A stretch of 64,000 nucleotides of DNA from an uncultured Bacteroides sp. Its GTDB lineage: Bacteria; Bacteroidota; Bacteroidia; Bacteroidales; Bacteroidaceae. The position numbers and the translations under genes are program-made. The notes beneath the pieces were generated by a model. The model saw only the letters and a program-made list of their open reading frames with translations. It made no database searches and had not been told where the DNA came from. The stretch covers positions 124,001 to 188,000 of the forward strand of contig CAJKXC010000001.1 in NCBI GenBank assembly GCA_905203765.1, given 5' to 3'. Below are positions 9,270 to 17,578 of this stretch, piece after piece; the stretch's first letter is position 1, and every line of letters begins with the position of its first letter.

Positions 9270-10607
9270 CTATACCCTACCTTCCGCCTCGGCAATAGCC
9301 TTCTTCAGCAAACGGATGTTCTTCTTCGTCCGCCCGAAAGAGGTTATGGAAGCCCGCTGGTTCAGATCGCAAATACTATTAATCCAAACCTGCCCTTTAT
9401 CGAATACAACAAATATCTGCTCACCCCAACTGCCACTGAAGAAACCGGGAGAGGTATGGCCTACAAAGCAATCGTCTCCGGCATGTTCATAGCTCCACTC
9501 ATGCCGTGCGCCCACCTTCTGTATCACCTCATAAAGCTCATCGATAGTAAGCTTCGTTTTTACTTTTTCAAAGAATAGCTTCCGGTATTGCATACGGGCA
9601 AAAAGAATACACAATAATACAGGAACACCAAGCATTCCGGCAACAAAGGAGAAGGTATAAAAAGGTGGCGTACGTAGAAAGTAGTCGTATATCGTACAGC
9701 AAACAAAAGTGAAAGGAAGGATAAACGCAAAGACAGACAATCCGTAATGCGTCAGCGCGTTGCCAACGGACAAATTCAGCCTTCCGGTAGCCATTACAAA
9801 CTCGGCTAACCCATGCTTGCCTTCTCTATGGAAAAGCAGCCAGAAACGGATAATCACCCCTATGCCCAGGAAAAAGAAGATAAAGCCCCAAAGGTAGTCT
9901 ACCCTTTCCACATTAAACCGATAAACCTTCAAGGGGTATTCCTTTCCACCGAAAGTCAAGTCCAACGGTACAAGGATATAATTCCCCGGATGGGTAGCTT
10001 TCATCTTGTAGACATAGCGATATTCCCCTGCGCCATTGTGGGAAGTAGAGCTACCCGAAAAAGAGACCTGTTCGATATCCGGATGATGGAACGTAGGTAC
10101 GCTTGCATCGGGCTTACGGTTACAAGTCAGAATTACTTCAAACTCTTGTCCCACTTTAGGAGTCTCAGGATTCACGGTCAGCGTACAAACTACGCCTTCC
10201 GATGATTCGGCAGGAAGCACGCGAACCACCATAGGATCACACGTATAAGTGTTCCCTTCGATTACGGCCGTAATAGCCGGTAAAGAAAAAGTTCCCGGCT
10301 TTAAAAAGCGTATAGCATAATAAACGCCCTGCAATGATACAACTTCCGACACCCCATTTATTGTCTCAACTCTTGAAGAAGTCATCGGGTGAGGCCCTGA
10401 TATTCTTTCCACCTCTTCCGTATTCCATACAGGCAAGGTATGTTTTTCTATCTGCCGGTTACTCAGATAGCCTAGTTGCACCTCTCTACCGACGCGTATC
10501 TGCTGAAAAGCGGTATCTACTTCACTGAAGAAGGAAACCTTGTCCTGTGCAAATCCCTCCACCATGCACAGACAGCAGAGAAACAGCAAATAAAAAGTCT
10601 TATTCAT
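9270..10607 (-). CDS. BatD-like membrane protein
   Basis: 445 residues. Signal peptide 1-20, then two periplasmic immunoglobulin-like parts resembling BatD (ISGPHPMTSSRVETING near 69-85; PETPKVGQEFEVILTCNR near 147-164). Three membrane spans follow at about 238-258, 288-309 and 316-336, and a C-terminal cytoplasmic domain of about 100 residues. Real BatD proteins belong to the aerotolerance bat operon with von Willebrand and TPR proteins. None of those is nearby, so this is a stand-alone relative with different membrane topology. It is the last gene of a tight leftward cluster, 12 bases after the SUFU protein. Likely envelope-located; function unknown. Confidence 0.65.
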   Translation of the reverse strand: MNKTFYLLFLCCLCMVEGFAQDKVSFFSEVDTAFQQIRVGREVQLGYLSNRQIEKHTLPVWNTEEVERISGPHPMTSSRVETINGVSEVVSLQGVYYAIRFLKPGTFSLPAITAVIEGNTYTCDPMVVRVLPAESSEGVVCTLTVNPETPKVGQEFEVILTCNRKPDASVPTFHHPDIEQVSFSGSSTSHNGAGEYRYVYKMKATHPGNYILVPLDLTFGGKEYPLKVYRFNVERVDYLWGFIFFFLGIGVIIRFWLLFHREGKHGLAEFVMATGRLNLSVGNALTHYGLSVFAFILPFTFVCCTIYDYFLRTPPFYTFSFVAGMLGVPVLLCILFARMQYRKLFFEKVKTKLTIDELYEVIQKVGARHEWSYEHAGDDCFVGHTSPGFFSGSWGEQIFVVFDKGQVWINSICDLNQRASITSFGRTKKNIRLLKKAIAEAEGRV

Positions 10608-10619
10608 TACAAACTGTCT

Positions 10620-12527
10620 TTAATCTGCACACACGTTTTTACGGTTGATGTCCACCACTATACCCACTTCATCCATCCTGTCCAGCAAGACTTCCGCTCC
10701 ATGTTCAAGTTTGAAGTTCATCTCTTCTTCATACAATGGAATCATCTGGTAGAAATTCACTTCTTCTCCATTGGGCAACTGGCATACGGAAGCGCCTTCC
10801 TCCACATCTTCCGGGTTAATCAGCAATACACACGATAACTTTGTATTATCGGCAAACGGACCGCCATTAGGCACTGTATGCCCCCAGCCCAGCCATGTGT
10901 CTTGTTCTATCGGCAGGCGGGCAAGTATCTTCAGCCAACGCAGCGGCCAGTAGTTCTCTTCGCCCTGTCCATATATATCCCAGTCGGCAGGCAGGCAGAC
11001 CATAACTTCCGCCCGTTCCAGCTTATACTCGCTCAGTTCTTCGGGTACATTCATGCGACGGGCACCCATTCCGGTAGTAATCAATGTATAGTAATTCTTT
11101 TCCGGTGTCGGCTCAATGATATAGATGTCCACATGGATATCCGGTGACGCTATTTCATGAAAAACATTGTCCGAATGCCCGAAGAACTTTTCAACATGGG
11201 TTTCCAAAGCATCCAGTTCTTCTTCCTCATACATTTCCGGGTTATACTCTTCGGAATCTTCCTGGATGTCTGTGGCTTCCTGTGCTTCACCATCAGCATT
11301 TTTATCTTCTATCGAGGCAGTCAGATGGCCGATAAAATCCGTACAGAAGCTTGTGGCTTCCTTCTCTCCCCCGCACGAAATGGTGAAGAGTGAAAACTGG
11401 CGTTCTGTGATGACCTGGCACTGATATACGTATTCATCACCTCCCTCTTCGTCACCACCGAGATCGTAAAGCCGGCATTGACCGTTCATAAAGGAGATTT
11501 CTTTGACTAATACGTTCTCATCGTCTTCCATATAATTCACTTCGTCCTCGGGGACGGAAAAAGCCGAGATACGCACTACGTGCCAGGCTTCCTCCGCATC
11601 ATCATAGTAGCCGCGGGAGTCTTCTTCTTCGAAATAAAGGAAACTGCCGGGAAGTGCAAAGCTCAGATTTCCCAAACGATAAATCACTTTGTCCTTACGG
11701 TATCCGATAGGATAATCGCACACAAGATCGGGAAGCGCAGAGATGTCCACCGGCTCTTTATCTGCCAGCCTGCAAAGCAGCAAATAATCTTCCTTCGGGA
11801 AAGGAAGGGAAGCATCCATACTTGCTGCCTTTTCCAGATTCTCAATGATGAAAGCGTTGATTTCTTCCTCATCCTCACTGCGTGAAGACGGCATAAAGTA
11901 ACAATCTTCCCACAAAGCGCCCAGCGCCGAATTGCGATAGAACAGCGCGTCACGCTCCTCGTCGTTCCACATAAAGAATTCTTTTGCCAACGGCTCGATA
12001 CCTTCTTCGTTTGCCCGTTCCAGGAAACGTTTCAGATGAATGCGCCCGAAAGGGGAAACGACGGTTCCTTCGACTTCCAAAGGCATATATTTATTATAAT
12101 CCCAACAAATGGCAAGCATCTTGTAATCCTCTCCCATCCGCTCCTGGCAGAGTTCCATAATATTCAGCAACCAATTATAGAAATGCTCGGAACGCATCCG
12201 TTCGAAGTCTCTGTGTCCGTAATATTCCGTGTCGTCGTCCACTTCAAAGGGAAAACCGTTCAGGTCTACCAATTCATCGACTATCTCTATGGCAGCCTTG
12301 TGAAAGCCTGCTCCTAACAGATTGGTTTGGCATTCGCACGATACGGCTATTTCATCTCCTGCCATTTCGTAATTGAAGAACATACTTCCTAAACGGCAGA
12401 TAGTCAATTCCGAACTATCTTCTTCGTGGTTGACAGCGGCACAGTTCCTACCGGCAATAACATTCAGTAACTTTCGGAAAGTAGAAACGCTTTTTGACTT
12501 TGTGGTCAATCTGAAACCTATACTCAT
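10620..12527 (-). CDS. SUFU-domain protein with long uncharacterised N-terminal part
   Basis: 635 residues, no signal peptide. Residues from about 430 to the end look like a suppressor-of-fused (SUFU) domain (HVDIYIIEPTPEKNYYTLIT, then WPLRWLKILARLPIEQDTWL). In bacteria SUFU domains are often immunity proteins against polymorphic toxins. The first 400 residues are very acidic and unfamiliar to me. No toxin with a recognisable delivery domain lies beside it, so it may be an orphan immunity protein or have an unrelated role. It sits between an unknown protein (35 bases upstream) and the BatD-like gene (12 bases downstream), all on the same strand. SUFU call moderate to good, function unknown. 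Confidence 0.65.
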   Translation of the reverse strand: MSIGFRLTTKSKSVSTFRKLLNVIAGRNCAAVNHEEDSSELTICRLGSMFFNYEMAGDEIAVSCECQTNLLGAGFHKAAIEIVDELVDLNGFPFEVDDDTEYYGHRDFERMRSEHFYNWLLNIMELCQERMGEDYKMLAICWDYNKYMPLEVEGTVVSPFGRIHLKRFLERANEEGIEPLAKEFFMWNDEERDALFYRNSALGALWEDCYFMPSSRSEDEEEINAFIIENLEKAASMDASLPFPKEDYLLLCRLADKEPVDISALPDLVCDYPIGYRKDKVIYRLGNLSFALPGSFLYFEEEDSRGYYDDAEEAWHVVRISAFSVPEDEVNYMEDDENVLVKEISFMNGQCRLYDLGGDEEGGDEYVYQCQVITERQFSLFTISCGGEKEATSFCTDFIGHLTASIEDKNADGEAQEATDIQEDSEEYNPEMYEEEELDALETHVEKFFGHSDNVFHEIASPDIHVDIYIIEPTPEKNYYTLITTGMGARRMNVPEELSEYKLERAEVMVCLPADWDIYGQGEENYWPLRWLKILARLPIEQDTWLGWGHTVPNGGPFADNTKLSCVLLINPEDVEEGASVCQLPNGEEVNFYQMIPLYEEEMNFKLEHGAEVLLDRMDEVGIVVDINRKNVCAD

Positions 12528-12562
12528 AATGGGATATATTTACATGATTAATAGCTTTGGGG

Positions 12563-13690
12563 TTAATTCTCTTGCGTATCTTCCTCGCAATGGGACAGTC
12601 TGCACAAATTGCAATGCTGGCGGAAGTCGGAGAGATAGAAACGGTACTGGGGATATTCCTTCAAAAAAGGAATAACTTTCTCTTTAAATGCCGGTTCATC
12701 AAATAGCAACAGGTCTATATAGCAGGTTCCTTGTCCGATAGCACCTCCCAATAAAAGTCCCAACCCTTCCGGTTTAAGCAACTCCGCTTCCAAACGATCT
12801 TCCAATGCATAACGGAAATCCAGCACCTTTTTGCTGTCTCCCTCCTTTTCATTCTCAAACGGAAAAGCAATGAATGCAGCCTGCGCACCGAATAAATTCA
12901 GATGGTCGAACAGTTCCGTAGAGTTCTGATAATACTGGGCTACCAAAGGCTCAAAGCAAGTACTTCCCGCCATGACATCATAGCGCAACTCTTCATTTTC
13001 TTCGGGCTGAAAACGATAGCCGGTGTAAACTTGCTGTGGATTATCGAATACTTTCTTGCCGTGGGCTTTCAAGGTGTCCGTTATGTATTCCCGAAGTTCG
13101 GGAAGGGTTATCATGCCATCGAGAGGAGCATCAGCACGGTTCACATCGCCGACATATTGATAGGAAAGTCCCTCGCCCAGCATGATTTCCATCATGATGT
13201 AATAAGCATTATAACTTTGGGCTTCGGGCAAAGAAGATAGTTGCTCTTCATAGAAAGAGATATCAAAGCTGTTGTTCTCTTCCTGGTAGGTAACGGCAAT
13301 ACGTACTTTGTCCATATCGACACGTGCACCATACATGCCGAACGAAAAACTTGTGTCTGTCCCTTGGTTGAAAGGGAAGAAATGCCATTTATCCTTAAAC
13401 TGTTCAGGAATTCGGGATACAAGATAAGGATACAGGTAGAACAAATCCGTGTTACCTTCTACCGAGAAGGTGAATTCATAATCTCCACCCAAGTTGAAGT
13501 GCACCTCTTCGGATAAGAGATTGGTGCCTTCTGAAACAAACTCAACGATGCGGTCACTATCACATTCACCGCGGTTCCGAACCATGCGCGAAAGTTCCGG
13601 TTCATTGGCAGTAAACCATTGCCAAAAATTGTCTACACGCTTTCTGAATGGCAACCTGGCATTATTTTGCTCTTTTAATATTTTATCCAT
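12563..13690 (-). CDS. Unknown cytoplasmic protein, possibly DUF695-like
   Basis: 375 residues from ATG 13690. A longer frame from 13729 exists, but a -7 box at 13735-13742 puts the transcription start at about that codon, so the inner ATG is preferred. No signal peptide or membrane span is seen. The early FWQWFTANEPELSRMV and the late LLLGGAIGQGTCYIDLLLFD recall DUF695-type proteins, but I cannot confirm the family. The end has CNLCRLSHC, a Cys/His cluster that might bind metal. The gene lies inside the leftward cluster with the MORN-like and SUFU genes, suggesting a shared task. Confidence 0.5.
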   Translation of the reverse strand: MDKILKEQNNARLPFRKRVDNFWQWFTANEPELSRMVRNRGECDSDRIVEFVSEGTNLLSEEVHFNLGGDYEFTFSVEGNTDLFYLYPYLVSRIPEQFKDKWHFFPFNQGTDTSFSFGMYGARVDMDKVRIAVTYQEENNSFDISFYEEQLSSLPEAQSYNAYYIMMEIMLGEGLSYQYVGDVNRADAPLDGMITLPELREYITDTLKAHGKKVFDNPQQVYTGYRFQPEENEELRYDVMAGSTCFEPLVAQYYQNSTELFDHLNLFGAQAAFIAFPFENEKEGDSKKVLDFRYALEDRLEAELLKPEGLGLLLGGAIGQGTCYIDLLLFDEPAFKEKVIPFLKEYPQYRFYLSDFRQHCNLCRLSHCEEDTQEN

Positions 13691-13734
13691 AATTATATAA
13701 TTATATGATGGCACATACGGGTAATTCAAGTCTC

Positions 13735-13742
13735 CAAATGTA
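13735..13742 (-). promoter_or_regulatory. -7 box inside the SUFU cluster
   Basis: Minus strand TACATTTG, a TAnnTTTG match 45 bases before ATG 13690. It lies between the MORN-like gene and the unknown gene, so the cluster may have an internal promoter. It supports the inner start codon of the downstream gene. Confidence 0.5.
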
Positions 13743-13778
13743 AGGTTTTTCTATTTAACGACATACATTTAAGGGAGA

Positions 13779-14201
13779 TCATTTGGTTTCTTCCCACTCT
13801 TTTTCCAGTTTGCCGTCTATATCATACTGTTTCCAGCGACCAATACGCCTTCCATTACGGTACTCCCCGACTTCACGCACATGGTTGTTTTTTACGTAGC
13901 GGGCTTCGAACGGCCCGCTACGGCGTCCATTTACATAAGTAGATATTTCCCAGAAATCGTAACGGTTGCTGACAATCAGACGGCGCTCTTTCCCATGAAG
14001 ACGGTCATATTGATAGGCTGCTTCATAAGCCATTTCTCCATTCTCCGGGTTATGCTCACGGTAGAGTCCGTCCTTACGGTCGGCTTTCATATAGAATTCC
14101 TTTTTGCGAGTACCCGAATCGGAATCAAAGGTTACACACAAGCCTTCTTGGAATGTGTGGCTGGCCGAAAGTAAATATCGATGAATAATCACTACGCCCA
14201 T
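13779..14201 (-). CDS. MORN-like repeat protein
   Basis: 140 residues. Short repeats of the form YRNGRRIGRWKQY, YVNGRRSGPFEARYV and NPENGEMAYEAAYQYDRLHG fit the MORN/YwqK-like repeat style (toxin-antitoxin-associated MORN variants). No signal peptide, so probably cytoplasmic. It follows ogt by 26 bases and precedes the unknown gene of the SUFU cluster. MORN-like and SUFU proteins are both known as immunity-type partners of secreted toxins in bacteria, which gives a weak common theme. The start at 14201 is not certain, because no -7 box or clear ribosome site picks it. Confidence 0.6.
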   Translation of the reverse strand: MGVVIIHRYLLSASHTFQEGLCVTFDSDSGTRKKEFYMKADRKDGLYREHNPENGEMAYEAAYQYDRLHGKERRLIVSNRYDFWEISTYVNGRRSGPFEARYVKNNHVREVGEYRNGRRIGRWKQYDIDGKLEKEWEETK

Positions 14202-14227
14202 ATCGAGTGTGAACTATGTATTAAGCC

Positions 14228-14743
14228 TCAAGACTCTAATTCCAGCAGAGTCCTTTTTGCCTGAAGCCCACCGGCATATCCGGTCAGTTTCCGATTGCTG
14301 CCGATAATGCGATGGCAGGGGATAAGAATGGAAATGGCATTTGCTCCATTGGCTGCGGCTACGGCACGCACTGCTTTCGGATTACCCAACCGAGAGGAAA
14401 GTCCGGCATACGATTCCGTTGTTCCGTATGGCACCTTCATCAATTCGTTCCATACTGCTTTTTGGAAGTCCGTACCGAGGAGTAGCAGAGGAATATCAAA
14501 TGTAGTCCTATGCTTGGAAAAGTATTCGTCCAATTGGGTGATGGCGGTTGCTATCGTTTCGGACGTACCGGCTTCATACCGGGCATGGAGTAACGTTTGT
14601 ATCCTCTTGTCAATCGTCTTTCTGCGTTCCTCGTCCAGCGTCCAGTCGCACAAGCAAAGTTTACCTTCATAAGAACCGAGAATCAATTCTCCGCACGGCG
14701 ATTGGTAGTGCTGTATCCGGATTACTTTATCTGTCTTTTCCAT
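14228..14743 (-). CDS. ogt: Methylated-DNA--[protein]-cysteine S-methyltransferase
   Basis: 171 residues, the Ogt size. The active-site block IPCHRII is present near the C-terminus, preceded by the helix-turn-helix VPYGTTESYAGLSSRLG and the conserved NPKAVRAVAAANGANAI. The enzyme repairs O6-methylguanine by moving the methyl group to its own Cys in a suicide reaction. Its -7 box overlaps the end of the upstream GNAT gene, so it has its own promoter even though genes on both sides run the same way. The MORN-like gene follows 26 bases later and may be read through. Confidence 0.96.
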   Translation of the reverse strand: MEKTDKVIRIQHYQSPCGELILGSYEGKLCLCDWTLDEERRKTIDKRIQTLLHARYEAGTSETIATAITQLDEYFSKHRTTFDIPLLLLGTDFQKAVWNELMKVPYGTTESYAGLSSRLGNPKAVRAVAAANGANAISILIPCHRIIGSNRKLTGYAGGLQAKRTLLELES

Positions 14744-14784
14744 ATATCCAGTTCCTCTCTGTTAAGATATTAATAGTCAGTAGG

Positions 14785-14792
14785 CAAAGTTA
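14785..14792 (-). promoter_or_regulatory. -7 box of ogt
   Basis: Minus strand TAACTTTG, 42 bases before the ogt ATG. It overlaps the stop codon of the upstream GNAT/YoaP gene. Confidence 0.65.
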
Positions 14793-15551
14793 TAAAAAAA
14801 TCTTCTCAAACCGAGACTTTACGCAGATACTCATATCCGTAGTTAGAAATTTGCCATTATAAAAGACTGAAAATATAGTTGCAGGGCTGGGAGACATTTG
14901 TGCCTGCTCCATCGTTTCCAACTTTATAATCTTTAGCGGAATATTATTTTCTTGTGCCAACACCCATAGAGAACCGTTTACATAATAATCCGTAAACGGA
15001 CAACGGTTGGTATAGTAAACCACCAGCCCCTCTTTCTCTTCACATTCTCCACTTTTCACACACTCCTTAAAAGACGGATTCTGTGCAGCAGCAATCTTCA
15101 AAGCCAATAGCGAAAAACCATTGGGTAGCGTTTCAATAGTTTCAAATCCTTGTCTGAGTAACCACTTGGTGTCGCTCATGAAATGAAATTTCTTTGTACC
15201 CACCACTGTAACAAGACCGCTTTTACCCTGTGCTATTGCATCATCGATGGCGGACTTAAGCAAAGCTTTGGCATGTCCGTTGCCTTTATATTGCCCCGAT
15301 ACCCAAAAGCAATTTATCATCAGGTAACCTGGCGCATCAACCGGAATCCATGCTTTTTCGGCAGGAACATACTCTATGAAGACTTTTGCCCTTGCATCCA
15401 ATCGTCTGAAAACATATCCGTTGTCGAGTTCCTTTTTTAACCATGCCTTTTTTAGTTCATAACCTTCCGAACACTTTTTATCGGAGAACGCACAGCAGAT
15501 GTGTTCCGCATCTATATTTTCTTTTGTCAGAGTGATATACTTTGTTTCCAT
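14790..15551 (-). CDS. GNAT acetyltransferase with C-terminal YoaP-like domain
   Basis: 253 residues. The first two thirds fit a GNAT fold: an acetyl-CoA loop (VSGQYKGNGHAKALLKSAID, the Q/RxxGxG/A type) and FHFMSDTKWLLRQGFE. The last third resembles the YoaP domain (YYTNRCPFTDYYVNG, then SPSPATIFSVFYNGKFLTTD), a thioredoxin-like region with Cys-Pro. The acceptor substrate is unknown. It starts 7 bases after the stop of the AraC/GyrI regulator, so the two are one operon. Such regulator-plus-acetyltransferase pairs often respond to small toxic molecules, but this is inference. Confidence 0.85.
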   Translation of the reverse strand: METKYITLTKENIDAEHICCAFSDKKCSEGYELKKAWLKKELDNGYVFRRLDARAKVFIEYVPAEKAWIPVDAPGYLMINCFWVSGQYKGNGHAKALLKSAIDDAIAQGKSGLVTVVGTKKFHFMSDTKWLLRQGFETIETLPNGFSLLALKIAAAQNPSFKECVKSGECEEKEGLVVYYTNRCPFTDYYVNGSLWVLAQENNIPLKIIKLETMEQAQMSPSPATIFSVFYNGKFLTTDMSICVKSRFEKIFL

Positions 15552-15558
15552 AAGTTTC

Positions 15559-16401
15559 TTATTTTATTGGTATGTATATTTTTGTTATATCTTCTTTGCC
15601 ATCCTCTTTTGAATAGCCTATGTACTCCTCAAAAGCCATCCCGTGACGAATAGTATATTCAAAATTTACACTGATATTATTATATAAATCCTGTAGACCG
15701 GTACAACTCCCTTTCAAAGTATAGACAGCATATTTACCTTGTTGCAACCGGATTGTGCCGAACTCTCCGGTAGGTATAACCTTCTTTTGTACTGATGCAC
15801 AGGCATAGAAGCGGCATAGACTATGGTTTGTTACATTGGGGTCATCAAAACTCAATCCTATAAAACGTGTATCAGGTGTCAGTGCCTGATTATCTTTTAG
15901 AAAGCATATCAATTTACTCCATGCCCTTTCATAAGGTTCTTCTTCTCCATACTTGCCAAATATACGGATATAGACTAATTCTAATCCTTCAAAATTGCAT
16001 ATTTCAGATGGTAGGCTACTTCTGTTTCCACTGCTTTGTACATATCCCTCTAATCGAGTTTTCAACTCATTCAGATATGCTTTTGGAGATATACCAAACT
16101 GTTTTTTGAATGCTTTTGAAAAAGACTGTGGATTATCATATCCTACCATTGCAGCCAATTTAGACAAGCTCATTTCCTCTGTTTGCATATATAGCACAGC
16201 CCGTTCAAGACGTTGCCTCGCCACATAAGTATATAGTGATTCATTCAAAACAGAACTCATAATACGAAGTAATTGGCGTTGAGATACATTTATCTTATCG
16301 GCAATTACACCTAACTGCAAAGGAGAATGCAAATTTGCACTGATATAATCAAGAACTTGATTTACTTTCTGTTTATATATGTTTTCCGTACTATTATGCA
16401 T
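15559..16401 (-). CDS. AraC-family regulator with GyrI-like ligand domain
   Basis: 280 residues from ATG 16401. The DNA-binding domain is N-terminal (about 15-110): two helix-turn-helices ending in the family signature MVGYDNPQSFSKAFKKQFGI. The C-terminal half is a GyrI-like small-molecule binding domain (Rob/SoxS-like multidrug sensors have this order). The longer frame from 16452 is rejected because a perfect -7 box (16422-16429) lies inside it and would place the transcript start near 16415. It is co-directional and almost contiguous with the GNAT/YoaP gene, which it probably co-expresses or controls. Confidence 0.9.
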   Translation of the reverse strand: MHNSTENIYKQKVNQVLDYISANLHSPLQLGVIADKINVSQRQLLRIMSSVLNESLYTYVARQRLERAVLYMQTEEMSLSKLAAMVGYDNPQSFSKAFKKQFGISPKAYLNELKTRLEGYVQSSGNRSSLPSEICNFEGLELVYIRIFGKYGEEEPYERAWSKLICFLKDNQALTPDTRFIGLSFDDPNVTNHSLCRFYACASVQKKVIPTGEFGTIRLQQGKYAVYTLKGSCTGLQDLYNNISVNFEYTIRHGMAFEEYIGYSKEDGKEDITKIYIPIK

Positions 16402-16421
16402 ATTTCCATATTCTTTTAAAG

Positions 16422-16429
16422 CAAAGTTA
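16422..16429 (-). promoter_or_regulatory. -7 box of the AraC/GyrI regulator
   Basis: Minus strand TAACTTTG, 20 bases before ATG 16401. It excludes the upstream in-frame ATG at 16452. Confidence 0.65.
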
Positions 16430-16469
16430 CACAATTCATTATAACGAAGCATTGTCCAATCTCGCCAAT

Positions 16470-16667
16470 TTAAGATTTTACTTCTTTAAGACAGGAAATA
16501 TTCAGAAACGAAAAGGTAGGTTGAAGATAAGAATTACCTTCACTCACACCGGACATGGTGCTGATTTCCCTTGCAATCTCCTTCAGTTTTGCAGGGTTGC
16601 TGTACTTGTAGTAATGGTAGGATATACCTTCTTTGCGAAGAGATAAGTCAGTTCCAAAATGAACCAC
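16470..16667 (-). pseudogene. Possible remnant of an HU-like DNA-binding protein gene
   Basis: An open frame of 65 codons. The piece KLKEIAREISTMSGVSEGN looks like the second-helix region of Bacteroides HU-like (HU-related) proteins, which normally run to more than 120 residues. Here the frame breaks off after LQPTFSFLN and lacks the DNA-binding arm. In Bacteroides such genes often sit next to VirE/DUF3987, DUF4248 and amidase genes; only this stub is left. The neighbouring sequence (16673-16965) is all repeats. The assignment is by eye and weak; it may be a random frame. Confidence 0.35.
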
Positions 16668-16672
16668 ACATT

Positions 16673-16797
16673 GAAACTCTCAGTTTCAACCTTTGAAACC
16701 AACAGTTTCCTATAATGAAACTCCCAGTTTCAACCTTTGAAACTGGGAGTTTACTATAGTGGAACTGCGAGTTTCAATCGTTGGAACTACCAGTTTC
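16673..16797. repeat. Six-unit palindrome array, 22-bp period (GAAACT-n3-AGTTTC)
   Basis: Six 15-bp inverted repeats start at 16673, 16695, 16717, 16739, 16761 and 16783, exactly 22 bp apart. Consensus GAAACT-nnn-AGTTTC; the middle three bases vary. The 7-bp spacers alternate between AACCTTT and CTATAAT/CTATAGT in the first four gaps, so a 44-bp higher-order unit is visible. The last two units have GGAACT on the left. Spacers this short exclude a CRISPR array. It lies between a gene remnant and the 3' end of the flavodoxin gene. Confidence 0.95.
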
Positions 16798-16846
16798 CTT
16801 TGTTGCCACCAACAGCCTTGACTATTGGCAGGACGATACACACTAT

Positions 16847-16965
16847 GACACGCGTGACAGATAAAACTGAATTTAGGCATCTGTCACGGATATATGTCAC
16901 GCGATAATTGTTTTATTATCAATAAGATAATCCTTAAAACGTGACAGCGTGACGGATAAAATCGA
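16847..16965. repeat. TGTCAC/GTGACA repeat cluster
   Basis: Several copies of GTGACA/TGTCAC are packed here: GTGACAGAT (16854-16862) is inverted as ATCTGTCAC (16879-16887), and further copies lie at about 16895 and 16941-16953. GTGACAGATAAAA and GTGACGGATAAAA form an imperfect direct repeat. I recall such TGTCAC-rich stretches near VirE/DUF3987 loci of Bacteroides. Together with the HU-like stub this may be the scar of such a locus. Confidence 0.5.
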
Positions 16966-16986
16966 AAATAAGACTTTGTGTAGAAG

Positions 16987-17529
16987 TTATTTCAAGACTT
17001 CCTGTGCCCACTTCTTGCTTGCCTCTGCGCCATCATTGCATATCCTGCCGGATTTCAAGGTAATGCCTTTTCCGTAATGCTCGCGAAGCATTTTCTCACT
17101 ATTTGCAATGGAACTGCTGCCCGATGTGGCAAATGGAATAATGGTCTTACCCCGGAAGTTATAGCTTTCCAGGAATGTATTGACGATTCGCGGATACGTG
17201 TTCCACCAGATGGGGAAGCCGATGAAGATAACGTCATAGTCCCCTACGGCTGCTTTCTTGTCTGCCAAAGAGGGACGGGATGATTCGTCACCCATCTCCA
17301 CACTGCTACGGCTTTGTTTGTTCCGCCAGTCAAGGTCGGCATCGGTATAGGCCTTCTCCGGTGTTATGCGATACAAGTCGCCCTTAACTTCCGTGGCTAT
17401 CGCCTTGGCAATAGATTCGGTATTTCCCGTGCACGAAAAATAGGCTACCAATACTTTTTTCTCTTGCGCACCTAATGAAAGGAACGGGATTGCGCACATT
17501 AAAATCATAATCAAACGCTTCATAATCAC
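16987..17529 (-). CDS. Exported flavodoxin
   Basis: 180 residues. A signal peptide (MKRLIMILMCAIPFLSLGAQ) precedes a flavodoxin fold: the FMN phosphate loop SCTGNTESIAKAI near 32-44, then the FPIWWNTYP loop and a late FATSGSSSI loop. Exported flavodoxins are common in Bacteroidetes; their redox partner is unknown. Two start codons (17529 and 17523) are possible; the second gives the cleaner signal peptide. The gene follows the monooxygenase-fold protein by 49 bases on the same strand, so they are probably an operon acting in the periplasm. No terminator is seen at its end. Confidence 0.9.
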   Translation of the reverse strand: MIMKRLIMILMCAIPFLSLGAQEKKVLVAYFSCTGNTESIAKAIATEVKGDLYRITPEKAYTDADLDWRNKQSRSSVEMGDESSRPSLADKKAAVGDYDVIFIGFPIWWNTYPRIVNTFLESYNFRGKTIIPFATSGSSSIANSEKMLREHYGKGITLKSGRICNDGAEASKKWAQEVLK

Positions 17530-17578
17530 TGATTTTTTTTATTGTTATTAGTTATAAATCATAGATCTGGACAGGGAG

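Noticed and set aside
16673..16797. CRISPR array
   Set aside because: Repeats are 15 bp and spacers only 7 bp and partly identical; no cas genes in the window.
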